Source of the DNA: Lachnospiraceae bacterium
Lineage (GTDB): Bacteria > Bacillota > Clostridia > Lachnospirales > Lachnospiraceae
DNA: 64,000 nucleotides
Assembly: GCA_016281335.1 (NCBI GenBank)
Contig: JAEEIK010000036.1
Coordinates: forward strand, 96,161-160,160
Direction of reading: 5' to 3'
Translations under genes and position numbers: made by a program
Shown: positions 34,155 to 42,078 of the stretch, in pieces
Layout: each line of letters begins with the position of its first letter
Numbering within the stretch: the first letter of the stretch is position 1
Notes under the pieces: generated by a model
Databases searched by the model: none
Seen by the model: only the letters and a program-made list of their open reading frames with translations
What the model was told of the DNA's origin: nothing

Positions 34155-35438
34155 TCAATACCTGTTCAGATACCTCTTTACTTCCCATCCGGATACTTCT
34201 TCGTTATATTCCCGCCACTCCTTTTTCTTAGCCTGAGTATATGCAGCGGTAATATGTTCTCCCAGAGTTTCGGTGATCAGCTCATCTTTAAGCAGCTCAT
34301 CCACCGCCGTGTTCAGATCCTCCGGAAGCCGTTCATTCCCCGCAGGCTGCGGGAGTATCTTATTCTTTATGCCGTCCAGTCCGGCCCTCAGCGCAACGGC
34401 GATAGCCAGATAAGGATTTGCGGCCGAATCGGGACTCTTGAGCTCAACCCTTATACTGTCATCATCTCTGTAAGGCACCCTTATTATCTGTGATGATCCG
34501 CCCCTTCCCCAGCCTATGTATACCGGAGCCTCATAACCGGGCACCAGTCTCTTGTAAGAATTGACCAGCGGGTTCAGTACCGCGCACATGCCTTTAATGT
34601 GTTTGATCAGTCCGCCGATGAAATATCTCGCCTCATCGCTTATGCCCTCGGGATCTTTACTGTCGGCAAAGATATTCTTCCCGTCTTTCTCCAGCGACAT
34701 ATTGAGATACATTCCTGATCCCTGGGTATCGCTCTTGGGCTTTGGCATAAAGGTTGCATGCAATCCGTGTCTTCTGGCAATGGTCTTAACCGTGAGTTTA
34801 AAAGTCATGATATTATCCGCGGTTGCCAGGGCCTCATCATATTTGAAATCTATCTCATGCTGGGCCGGCGCCGCTTCGTGATGGGAGGACTCTATATCAA
34901 AGCCCATCTCCTCCAATGTCAGCACCATATCTCTTCTTGCATTCTCACCCTGGTCCACGGGACCCAGGTCAAAATACCCGCCCTGATCGTTTGCTATGGT
35001 AGTAGGCTGCGCATTCTCATCGGTCTGGAACAGGAAGAATTCGCATTCCGGCCCCACATTCAGCGAGTAGCCCATCTTCTCCGCCTCTTCCATGGCGCGC
35101 TTCAGCACGTATCTGGGATCCCCTGCGTAGGGTTTTCTCTCTCTTGTATATACATCGCAGATAAGTCTCGCAACCTTTCCGTGCTGCGGTCTCCAGGGGA
35201 AGATGTTCATCGTGTTGGTATCCGGATAGAGATACATATCGCTGCCTTCGGGATCACCGAAACCGTCCACGCTGCTGCCGTCAAACATACAGCGGTTCTC
35301 CAGAGCCTTCTCCAATTGTCCCGCAGTGATGGCCATATTCTTGAGATTACCGAACAGATCCGTGAACTGCAGGCGGATGAATTCCACATCCTCTTCTTCG
35401 ACAACTCTTCTCACATCATCCTTTGTATATTTCTTCAT
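34155..35438 (-). CDS. glnA: Glutamine synthetase family protein, divergent type I
   Basis: A 427-residue GSI-like protein. MFDGSSVDGF, GPECEFFLF, HHEAAPAQHEIDF and SYKRLVPGYEAPVY fit the family that joins glutamate and ammonia. Several usually invariant active-site residues differ: GSGMYLNMSL instead of GSGMHxxxSL, YIGWGRGGSSQIIR instead of AWSGRNRSPLIR, and ELKSPDSAANPYL with Lys for the usual Arg. It may be an active variant, an enzyme for another gamma-glutamyl acceptor, or a regulator. The downstream ANTAR partner supports a nitrogen role. Fourteen bp after the SDR gene. Confidence 0.85.
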   Translation of the reverse strand: MKKYTKDDVRRVVEEEDVEFIRLQFTDLFGNLKNMAITAGQLEKALENRCMFDGSSVDGFGDPEGSDMYLYPDTNTMNIFPWRPQHGKVARLICDVYTRERKPYAGDPRYVLKRAMEEAEKMGYSLNVGPECEFFLFQTDENAQPTTIANDQGGYFDLGPVDQGENARRDMVLTLEEMGFDIESSHHEAAPAQHEIDFKYDEALATADNIMTFKLTVKTIARRHGLHATFMPKPKSDTQGSGMYLNMSLEKDGKNIFADSKDPEGISDEARYFIGGLIKHIKGMCAVLNPLVNSYKRLVPGYEAPVYIGWGRGGSSQIIRVPYRDDDSIRVELKSPDSAANPYLAIAVALRAGLDGIKNKILPQPAGNERLPEDLNTAVDELLKDELITETLGEHITAAYTQAKKKEWREYNEEVSGWEVKRYLNRY

Positions 35439-35452
35439 ACCGTCGTCCTTTC

Positions 35453-36295
35453 CTACCAGATGGTCCTGCCGCCGTCAAGCACTACCGTCGCCCCTGTCAT
35501 ATAGGTTGCCGCGCCGGATATCATATAGAGTATGGTGCAGACATATTCATCCGGCCTGCTCATTCTTCCTAAGGGGATCAGCTTCGATATTTTCTCCTTA
35601 AACTCCTCATTCTGTCCGTTCTCAAGACTTGCGGGGCAGAGGGTATTTACCCTTATGCCCTTATCCGCCCAGTAAACAGCCAGATATTTTGTCAGGCCGA
35701 TCAGCGCATGCTTTACCACCGAATAGGATACAGGCTTCACTGTCTGTTCCTCTTCAGGCACTCCTTCTTTTCTGTATATCCTCTGATCCGGAGCTATCAG
35801 ACCGTAATCTGATGATATATTGAGTACAATACCGCTTGACTGTTTCTCCATGACTTCACCGAAGACCTGGGCGCAGAGGAAAGCCCCTGTCAGTCCCACT
35901 GCGATATCCTGTTCCCACATTTCCTTGGGAAAATTGTGAAAACGTATGGCTCCGAGATTTTTAGATCCGCCTTCAACTTTGGGATTATTTGCCGCATTGT
36001 TTATCAGCACATCTATGTGTCCGTATTTTTTCAGCAGTTCATCCCGGACTTCCTCAAGGGCCGCGCGGTCCGTGATATCCGTTTTAATGCACTCCATTAC
36101 GGGTTCTTCACCATAAGCTTCCGTAAGGCTTTTCTTTACCCGCTCCATTGCTTCTTCCGAAATATCCAGGAGAACCGGGATGCCGTCTCCTTCAAGCACC
36201 GCCTCGGCATGCTTCATACCGATCAGGCCGCCGCCTCCCGTAATGATCACTACCTTGCCTTCTATACTGAATCTGTCAAGATATCTTTTCTTCAT
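35453..36295 (-). CDS. Short-chain dehydrogenase/reductase of the CMP-sugar trio
   Basis: A 280-residue classical SDR: cofactor motif TGGGGLIGMKHA, NNAANNP, and catalytic YSVVK with Ser upstream (ISSDYG). The acidic residue after the second strand (LLDISEEA) favours NAD. It overlaps the Gfo/Idh gene by 4 bp and follows a cytidylyltransferase gene, so it very likely acts on a nucleotide- or keto-sugar destined for a surface polymer. The specific sugar is not deducible. Confidence 0.87.
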   Translation of the reverse strand: MKKRYLDRFSIEGKVVIITGGGGLIGMKHAEAVLEGDGIPVLLDISEEAMERVKKSLTEAYGEEPVMECIKTDITDRAALEEVRDELLKKYGHIDVLINNAANNPKVEGGSKNLGAIRFHNFPKEMWEQDIAVGLTGAFLCAQVFGEVMEKQSSGIVLNISSDYGLIAPDQRIYRKEGVPEEEQTVKPVSYSVVKHALIGLTKYLAVYWADKGIRVNTLCPASLENGQNEEFKEKISKLIPLGRMSRPDEYVCTILYMISGAATYMTGATVVLDGGRTIW

Positions 36296-37320
36296 ATCCT
36301 CTTCTCCTTTCTCTCCGAAGCGGACTCCTTCATCGCCACTGCCATTTTCAATGCTTCAAGTCCGTCATCGAAACCGATGAGTTTTTCCGTCTTTCCTTTA
36401 ATGCAAGCTTCAAAGTCCTTCAGTTCCTCTATGAACATATCATTTCTCTGAAAATCAGGATAGCTCTCTTCCTTTACCGCTTCGTCACCGGCATAGATCC
36501 TTACTTTAGCTTCGTTAAGATCCGCCTCTATCCTGCCCTTTTCTCCCACTATCTTAAAGCGGTGAGCCGGCGGATACTGGATAAAGTCTGTGTGTACCGC
36601 AAACTGCATACCCTCAGCTTCCCAGGCAAAAATACCGTCGGCGCTGTCCTCAACATCTATCTCCAGTCCGCTTTCGCTTCTTAACATGCCTGTCACTTTA
36701 TCGGGCGAACCGAAGAGATATCTTATGATATCAAAGTCATGCATCAGCAGGTTGAATACCGGTCCTCCGCCCATATCCTTCCTTGCCATATAGGTTCCCC
36801 TGTAATCTTCATAACGGTGCATCGTAGTCAGTCTTTCGGAAAACTCACAGTCCCCGTAAACTACCCTGCCGATGACTCCGCTTTCCAGCACTTCCTTCAT
36901 CTTCTTAACACAGGGATGATAACGGTTCTGGAAGCCCATGAAGAGTACAAGCTGCTTTTCTTCCACAAGTTTTTTAAGTTTTTCCGTTCCCTCCAGGCTG
37001 TCTCCGAGCGGTTTCTCCATGAAAATATGGCAGCCTGCTTCAGCTGCCTTTATCCCGCACTCTATATGCTTTGAAGTGATGTTTGTTATGAATACCGCAT
37101 CCGCTTTCTGACCGAGGGCCTCATCAATATCCTTGTATGCCTTTATGTCATACTCTGTCTCCAGATCAACGCCGTCCCTTATCTCCAGCTTATCGGTAAA
37201 GGTGATGCTGCTGCCTCTTTTCCTGTATGCGAGTATCTCCGCTTTGTCTCCGTATACTTTCCTGATGTTCCTGACATGCCGCTGGCCTATACTGCCCAGC
37301 CCCATCATCAATATCTTCAC
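36292..37320 (-). CDS. Gfo/Idh/MocA-family oxidoreductase of the CMP-sugar trio
   Basis: A 342-residue NAD(P)-dependent enzyme. It has an N-terminal Rossmann motif (MGLGSIGQRHVRNI), the family's MEKPLGDSLEGTEKL with catalytic Lys, and MGGGPVFNLLMHDFDIIRYLFG in the substrate domain. The 4-bp overlaps with both neighbours indicate one translational unit with the cytidylyltransferase and SDR genes. Such enzymes oxidise or reduce ring carbons of sugars. Confidence 0.9.
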   Translation of the reverse strand: MKILMMGLGSIGQRHVRNIRKVYGDKAEILAYRKRGSSITFTDKLEIRDGVDLETEYDIKAYKDIDEALGQKADAVFITNITSKHIECGIKAAEAGCHIFMEKPLGDSLEGTEKLKKLVEEKQLVLFMGFQNRYHPCVKKMKEVLESGVIGRVVYGDCEFSERLTTMHRYEDYRGTYMARKDMGGGPVFNLLMHDFDIIRYLFGSPDKVTGMLRSESGLEIDVEDSADGIFAWEAEGMQFAVHTDFIQYPPAHRFKIVGEKGRIEADLNEAKVRIYAGDEAVKEESYPDFQRNDMFIEELKDFEACIKGKTEKLIGFDDGLEALKMAVAMKESASERKEKRI

Positions 37321-38096
37321 TCCATCTCCTCCAGTGTCTTATACCTGCTCATTAAATATTCATACAGTTCGGATCTGTTCTTTTCCATATAGAATTCCAG
37401 ATATTCCAGATCCTCCTTTGCATCCACATCCACGCTCTTATCTATGGTATAGGCTATTACCTTTGTCCCGTGCATCAGATGGTTCTTTGCTATAAAAGAA
37501 GTCCTCAGTATATCCACATATCCGTCGGGCACATATACCTGTTTAAAATCCTGTCTGGGATTGTTTGCTTCATCCGGGGTCATCCCTTCGTTAAAGCAGG
37601 TATAATAACCGTCATCTCCCGCATAGAACATCTTATAGGGAGGGAACACCTGCTTATGTGCGCTGCGGAGACTGGTAGCCTCGGGATCGTTCATCATCAG
37701 CTCGCAGGCTTTATCTACTATATCCTTTTTTCTTAAAGGTGAAGTAGGTCTTAAGTGCATAAAAAATTCCGGCAGCACTCCTTCGTTTTCATACAGCCAG
37801 CCTATGGCATGCTCCATGAACTGTATGTCCGGCGAATTGTCTGCCGCATATTCCGCCGGTCGCAAAAAAGGCGTCTCCGCCCCGTAATATCTTGCGATCT
37901 TTGCATACTCCTCCGAATCCGTAGAGACAAGTATTCTTGAAACCTTATCGCACTGTTTTGCCGCTGCGATCGCATATGCCAAAAGGGGATAACCCTTAAC
38001 GCAGCGTATGTTTTTATTCTTCACGCCCTTCGATCCGGCTCTTGCCGGTATGATGGCGTACATTGATCCTTTTCTTATGGCTTTATCAATATCCAT
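37317..38096 (-). CDS. Acylneuraminate cytidylyltransferase-like CMP-sugar synthetase
   Basis: Activates a nonulosonate-like sugar with CTP. The nucleotide motif AIIPARAGSKGVKNKNI, STDSEEYAKIARYYGA and LRPTSPLRKKDI are clear in 259 residues. The start at 38096 has a weak AGGA; Met12 (MYAIIPARAG, 38063) also has AAGGA and is the common family start. No neuB-like synthase lies in this window, so the sugar acid must be made elsewhere or differ from sialic acid. Ten bp downstream of the sugar phosphotransferase gene. Confidence 0.9.
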   Translation of the reverse strand: MDIDKAIRKGSMYAIIPARAGSKGVKNKNIRCVKGYPLLAYAIAAAKQCDKVSRILVSTDSEEYAKIARYYGAETPFLRPAEYAADNSPDIQFMEHAIGWLYENEGVLPEFFMHLRPTSPLRKKDIVDKACELMMNDPEATSLRSAHKQVFPPYKMFYAGDDGYYTCFNEGMTPDEANNPRQDFKQVYVPDGYVDILRTSFIAKNHLMHGTKVIAYTIDKSVDVDAKEDLEYLEFYMEKNRSELYEYLMSRYKTLEEME

Positions 38097-38105
38097 TTTC
38101 CTGTC

Positions 38106-39494
38106 CTATTTCTTTTTATTCTTATCGTTCTTCTTTTCGTCTTCAGTCTTGAAGCCTTCGGTACTCTCTTTCATGAAGATTATCTTCACGGTCTCAAGTA
38201 TTATCTGCACGTCCAGAAGCAGCGAATAGTTCATGATATAAGTGAGGTCAAGCTTAAGCTTGTCCAGCGCCGAGGTATTGTATTTGCCGAATACCTGGGC
38301 ATAACCGGTAAGTCCGCCTCTTATTTTTTCCCTGAACACAAACTCCGGGATGTCCTTTGTGTACATCTCCACATGCTCTACTCTCTCCGGTCTCGGTCCT
38401 ACTATGGACATATCACCCTTGAGTATATTGATAAGCTGCGGCAGTTCATCTATACGGGTAGCACGGATAAAATGCCCTATGGGAGTAATGCGGCTGTCGC
38501 GCTCCGTAGCCGGATGAGGCTTCCCGTCAGCTTCCGCATCCACGATCATGCTCCTGAACTTCCATATCATGAAGCGCTGGCCGTTAAGCGTGGTCCTCTC
38601 CTGTTTATACATTACGGGGCCGCCGTCCTGAAGTTTTATCAGCAGCGCAGTTATCAGCATTATCGGAGATAAGACCACAATGGCGATCAGGGAGAGAATG
38701 ATATCAAAACTCCTCTTGATAAAGCGCCTCCACAGAGGGATTCCGCTGTTACGGCAAAGATACAGCGGGGTATCAAAAAGATTAAGCTGAGTGGAAAACT
38801 TTGTAATGATGTCCGAGATCTTGGGAGTAAAATATACTCTCTTATCCATCTCGAAACAAATCTTTAAAATGTGATTCTTGTAATGACTGGGGATGTCGTG
38901 CATAAGCACCGCATCGTGCTCTGATATCTCACGGCGTATCACTCTCTCGGGAACATCACAGCGGACCAGTCTCTTTACCTCGTACTTATCAGGTCTTAAG
39001 TTCATCTTGTCCATCATGACTTCCGTGCCTTCGGAATAGAACTCCACTATCTTCAGAGGCGGGAAAAGTTTCTGGTAAAGAGCGCCCGTGAGCATTGAGA
39101 ATATGATGCCGAAAAGACTTTCCAGCACAAACAGTACAAGAAATACGGGAGCGATCTTCCCTATCATCCTGAAATGTCCCGTAACAGCCATGGAAATGAA
39201 CACTTCCATAAAATCCACAACAAAGAAGCTTACAAGCTGGGAACCTATGACACTCGTCAGCCTGTCCACACCTATACGGTATCCTCCGAGTCCCCTCAGT
39301 AAGAGGACTATAAGTCCCAGATGTATGCCTCCGCTCATCAGCAGGTTACCTTTACCTGTCAGCCAGCCCGTGGTGTTATTGGCCTTTACGAAAGGATACC
39401 ATCTGGAATAGAACAGAAACATGCAGCCTGCTGTCAGCAGGATACAGCATATGCCTCTGTATATGTATTTTCCGCTACCTTTTTTCTTTTTCAC
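38106..39494 (-). CDS. Polyprenyl-phosphate sugar phosphotransferase (initiating glycosyltransferase)
   Basis: Transfers a sugar phosphate from a nucleotide sugar to undecaprenyl phosphate at the membrane, starting polysaccharide assembly. There are four predicted hydrophobic segments in the N-terminal half, a CoA-binding-like middle domain, and the catalytic C-terminal block: FDIILSLIAIVVLSPIM, KFRSMIVDAE, RIDELPQLINILKGDMSIVGPRPE and IRGGLTGYAQV. The track uses a TTG at 39506; I prefer GTG 39494 because GGAGG lies 5 bp before it, giving 462 residues (MKKKKGSGKYIY). Overlaps the DUF368 gene. Confidence 0.92.
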   Translation of the reverse strand: MKKKKGSGKYIYRGICCILLTAGCMFLFYSRWYPFVKANNTTGWLTGKGNLLMSGGIHLGLIVLLLRGLGGYRIGVDRLTSVIGSQLVSFFVVDFMEVFISMAVTGHFRMIGKIAPVFLVLFVLESLFGIIFSMLTGALYQKLFPPLKIVEFYSEGTEVMMDKMNLRPDKYEVKRLVRCDVPERVIRREISEHDAVLMHDIPSHYKNHILKICFEMDKRVYFTPKISDIITKFSTQLNLFDTPLYLCRNSGIPLWRRFIKRSFDIILSLIAIVVLSPIMLITALLIKLQDGGPVMYKQERTTLNGQRFMIWKFRSMIVDAEADGKPHPATERDSRITPIGHFIRATRIDELPQLINILKGDMSIVGPRPERVEHVEMYTKDIPEFVFREKIRGGLTGYAQVFGKYNTSALDKLKLDLTYIMNYSLLLDVQIILETVKIIFMKESTEGFKTEDEKKNDKNKKK

Positions 39495-40368
39495 TACCGC
39501 CTCCAAGCAGCACGGATATCGCTACCCCTGCAGCAAGTGCTATAATACCGGTCAGCACGGCAAGAGTGCTCCATCCCGGAAAGTTATCCTGTTTCATCAT
39601 TATAATGATTATAGCTATAGGTGAAGCCGTAATCAAGCCCGTTATCGCGTAATAGACAACCGAAGCAAATTTCTCAAAGAGCATTTCGATCAGCTTTGCT
39701 ATGGCCACTATTCCTACGAGTACTCCGATACCGAAGGGTATCAGTACCCCGCAGCCTTTCAGTATACCGTCTATGTCAAAAGCCTTAAGCGCATCCACGG
39801 TATCATTTATACAGCTTATCACCGGCTCATAATACCCGAGGAGCATCAGCATCATTGAACCGCTGACTCCGGGGATCACCATGGTAGCCGAAGCCACCAC
39901 GCCGATCAGTATCAGCTTTATCACATTCAGAAAACCGAAGCTTAAGTCTGCATCAGTTCCCGTCACACCTGTCAGTATCGCCAGCACTACCACCAGCGCA
40001 AAGAATACCGCAAAAGCGCTTATGTGGGAGAACTTCGGTTTGACGCCCTTTATCTCCTTTAATATCAGCGGCAGTCCGCCGACTATAAGTCCTATGAAAA
40101 GGAAATTGGTCTGGACCGGGATCTTATCATACATCAGGCCTATCACTCTCGACAGCCCCACTATGCCGAGCATCATCCCTATGCCTATAGGCAGCAGGGA
40201 GACTATACTCTTTTTAAACTCCTTTATTATATGTGTGACATCATGTATGAGCCTGTCATAGATACCCATGGATACGGCCATGGTACCTCCGCTGACTCCG
40301 GGGATGACATTTGCTATGCCCATCACGCTTCCTTTAAGTATATCGATTATAAAAGCCATTATCTTCAC
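39475..40368 (-). CDS. DUF368 membrane protein, predicted undecaprenyl-phosphate translocase (PopT-like)
   Basis: A 297-residue polytopic protein with the duplicated DUF368 signature VMGIANVIPGVSGGTMAVSMG and MVIPGVSGSMMLMLLGYY. Family members were recently shown to flip undecaprenyl phosphate back to the cytoplasmic face for reuse. The gene lies immediately before, and overlaps, a sugar phosphotransferase gene that consumes this same lipid, which is a coherent pairing. About eight to nine membrane helices are visible. Overlaps hisC by 4 bp. Confidence 0.88.
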   Translation of the reverse strand: MKIMAFIIDILKGSVMGIANVIPGVSGGTMAVSMGIYDRLIHDVTHIIKEFKKSIVSLLPIGIGMMLGIVGLSRVIGLMYDKIPVQTNFLFIGLIVGGLPLILKEIKGVKPKFSHISAFAVFFALVVVLAILTGVTGTDADLSFGFLNVIKLILIGVVASATMVIPGVSGSMMLMLLGYYEPVISCINDTVDALKAFDIDGILKGCGVLIPFGIGVLVGIVAIAKLIEMLFEKFASVVYYAITGLITASPIAIIIIMMKQDNFPGWSTLAVLTGIIALAAGVAISVLLGGGSEKEKR

Positions 40369-41429
40369 GCACCTTCCAGTATTTCTTTTAAAGCGGATAT
40401 AAGTTTATCCGCCTCTTCGTCCGTTCCCACTGTGATCCTGAGCCTGTCGTTTATGCCCGGGGTATCAAAGAAACGCACAAATATGTTACGCTCACGAAGC
40501 GCAAGATATATCTCCTTAGCCGGAACATTCTCATGCTTTGCGAAAACAAAATTTCCCTTTCCGTCAGGCATGGTAAAGCCCAGAGCCTTAAGCTCCTCCT
40601 TCATGCGTTCCCTTGTTTTTACTATCTTTCCGACGTGCTCCCTAAAGTATGCATCATCGGCAACCGATGCCACACCCATATCAATGGCCGGAGTGTTCAT
40701 CGTATAGGAGTTGATAGAGAACTTCACTGCTTCGAGACACTTTATCAGCTTTTCGCTGCCCATGCAGTAGCCTATCCTGGCGCCTGCCATAGCGCGTGAT
40801 TTTGAAAAAGTCCTTATTACCAGCAGATTCTCATACTTATCGATAAGAGGAAGCACGCTCGCATTCTCCCCCGCAAAATCCACATAGGCCTCATCCACCA
40901 TTACCACGCTGTCGGGATTTGCCTTTATGATCTTCTCCACGGTCTCCCTGCTCTCCAGCACGCCGGTAGGGGCATTGGGGTTCGGGAAGATCACGCCGCC
41001 GTTCTTCTGCGCATAATCTTCGGGCCTGATATGAAAATCCTTATCCAGCGGCTTTAACACATAGGGTATACGGTAAAGCTCGGCCCATACTTTATAGAAT
41101 GAATATGTGACATCAGGAAACAGCACGGGAATATCCGAATAAAAGAAAGTAACAAAAGCCATATCTATGACATCATCACTTCCCACACCGACAAATACCT
41201 TGGCAACATCTATCCCGTGATAATCTGCCAGAGCTTTTCTAAGCGGCATGATATCGGCCTTCGGATATAATCTCATCCTGTCATAATCCATTCCTTTTAT
41301 GCATTCGTTCACCTTTGGCGAAGGAGGATACGGATTCTCGTTGGTGTTCAGTTTTATCATGCCCTTTACATTCGGCTGTTCTCCGGGAACGTAGGGCTCT
41401 GCTTTTCTTACTTTATCTTCCCAGCTCAT
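40365..41429 (-). CDS. hisC: Histidinol-phosphate aminotransferase
   Basis: Fold-type I PLP enzyme of 354 residues. KLNTNENPYPPSPKV, PNPNAPTG, VVMVDEAYVDFAGE and the Lys-bearing RTFSKSRAMAGARIGY match HisC. It converts imidazole acetol phosphate to histidinol phosphate and can overlap with aromatic aminotransferases. No other his gene is nearby, so a broader aminotransferase role is possible. Overlaps both neighbours by 4 bp. Confidence 0.88.
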   Translation of the reverse strand: MSWEDKVRKAEPYVPGEQPNVKGMIKLNTNENPYPPSPKVNECIKGMDYDRMRLYPKADIMPLRKALADYHGIDVAKVFVGVGSDDVIDMAFVTFFYSDIPVLFPDVTYSFYKVWAELYRIPYVLKPLDKDFHIRPEDYAQKNGGVIFPNPNAPTGVLESRETVEKIIKANPDSVVMVDEAYVDFAGENASVLPLIDKYENLLVIRTFSKSRAMAGARIGYCMGSEKLIKCLEAVKFSINSYTMNTPAIDMGVASVADDAYFREHVGKIVKTRERMKEELKALGFTMPDGKGNFVFAKHENVPAKEIYLALRERNIFVRFFDTPGINDRLRITVGTDEEADKLISALKEILEGA

Positions 41430-42076
41430 TGCTTGTTCTTTTCCTCTCTTGCTTTTATCTTTTCAAATTCATTTTCGTATTCGGTCTCATACTCGAATAT
41501 ATAGGATTCATAGGGATTGATTATAAGTGTATCCTTATAGGTCCTGTGTCTTTTATACTCCCTGCCGTAGGTCATGTGCACATGTCCGTGGAGAAAATAC
41601 TTGGGAGAATACTTATCCAGCAGTTCCCTGAAAACCTTAAAGCCTCTGTGGGGAAGATCCTCACCGTCTCCAACCTCATAGGCCGGCGAATGTGTCACCA
41701 GTATGTCAAAGCCCTTATTTTTCCTGATCTGCCAGGAAAGCTTCCTGACTCTCATATCCATCTGCCTGTCGGTATACTGATGTGAACCCGGCTTATATTT
41801 CATGGAGCCCCCAAGCCCCAGTATCCTTACGCCTTCGTAAAGATATATCTTATCTTCAATAGATATACAGCCGTCGGGCGGTATCCTCTCATATTTATCA
41901 TCGTGATTGCCGTGAACGTAAAGCACCGGCGCATGGGTAAATGTGGCGAGGAAAGATAAAAACCTGGGGTCCAGATCGCCGCAGGATATTATGATATCTA
42001 TCCCCTCCAGTTTTCCGGGCTGGTAATAATCCCAGTAATTTTTCGATTCCTTATCCGCAAGGGCCAGGATACGCAT
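41426..42076 (-). CDS. Calcineurin-like metallophosphoesterase
   Basis: A 216-residue two-metal phosphoesterase. It begins MRILALADKESKNYW where many relatives have DxH, so the first metal motif is altered. IIISCGDLD, YVHGNHDD, VTHSPAY and LHGHVHM are present. Substrate unknown; phosphodiesters or protein phosphates are possible. Overlaps hisC by 4 bp and lies 2 bp after the BMP fusion gene. Confidence 0.87.
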   Translation of the reverse strand: MRILALADKESKNYWDYYQPGKLEGIDIIISCGDLDPRFLSFLATFTHAPVLYVHGNHDDKYERIPPDGCISIEDKIYLYEGVRILGLGGSMKYKPGSHQYTDRQMDMRVRKLSWQIRKNKGFDILVTHSPAYEVGDGEDLPHRGFKVFRELLDKYSPKYFLHGHVHMTYGREYKRHRTYKDTLIINPYESYIFEYETEYENEFEKIKAREEKNKQ

Positions 42077-42078
42077 CT

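Noticed and set aside
37317-38096. Sialic acid biosynthesis cluster
   Set aside because: Only the cytidylyltransferase resembles the pathway; no NeuB, NeuC or lyase gene is in the window.
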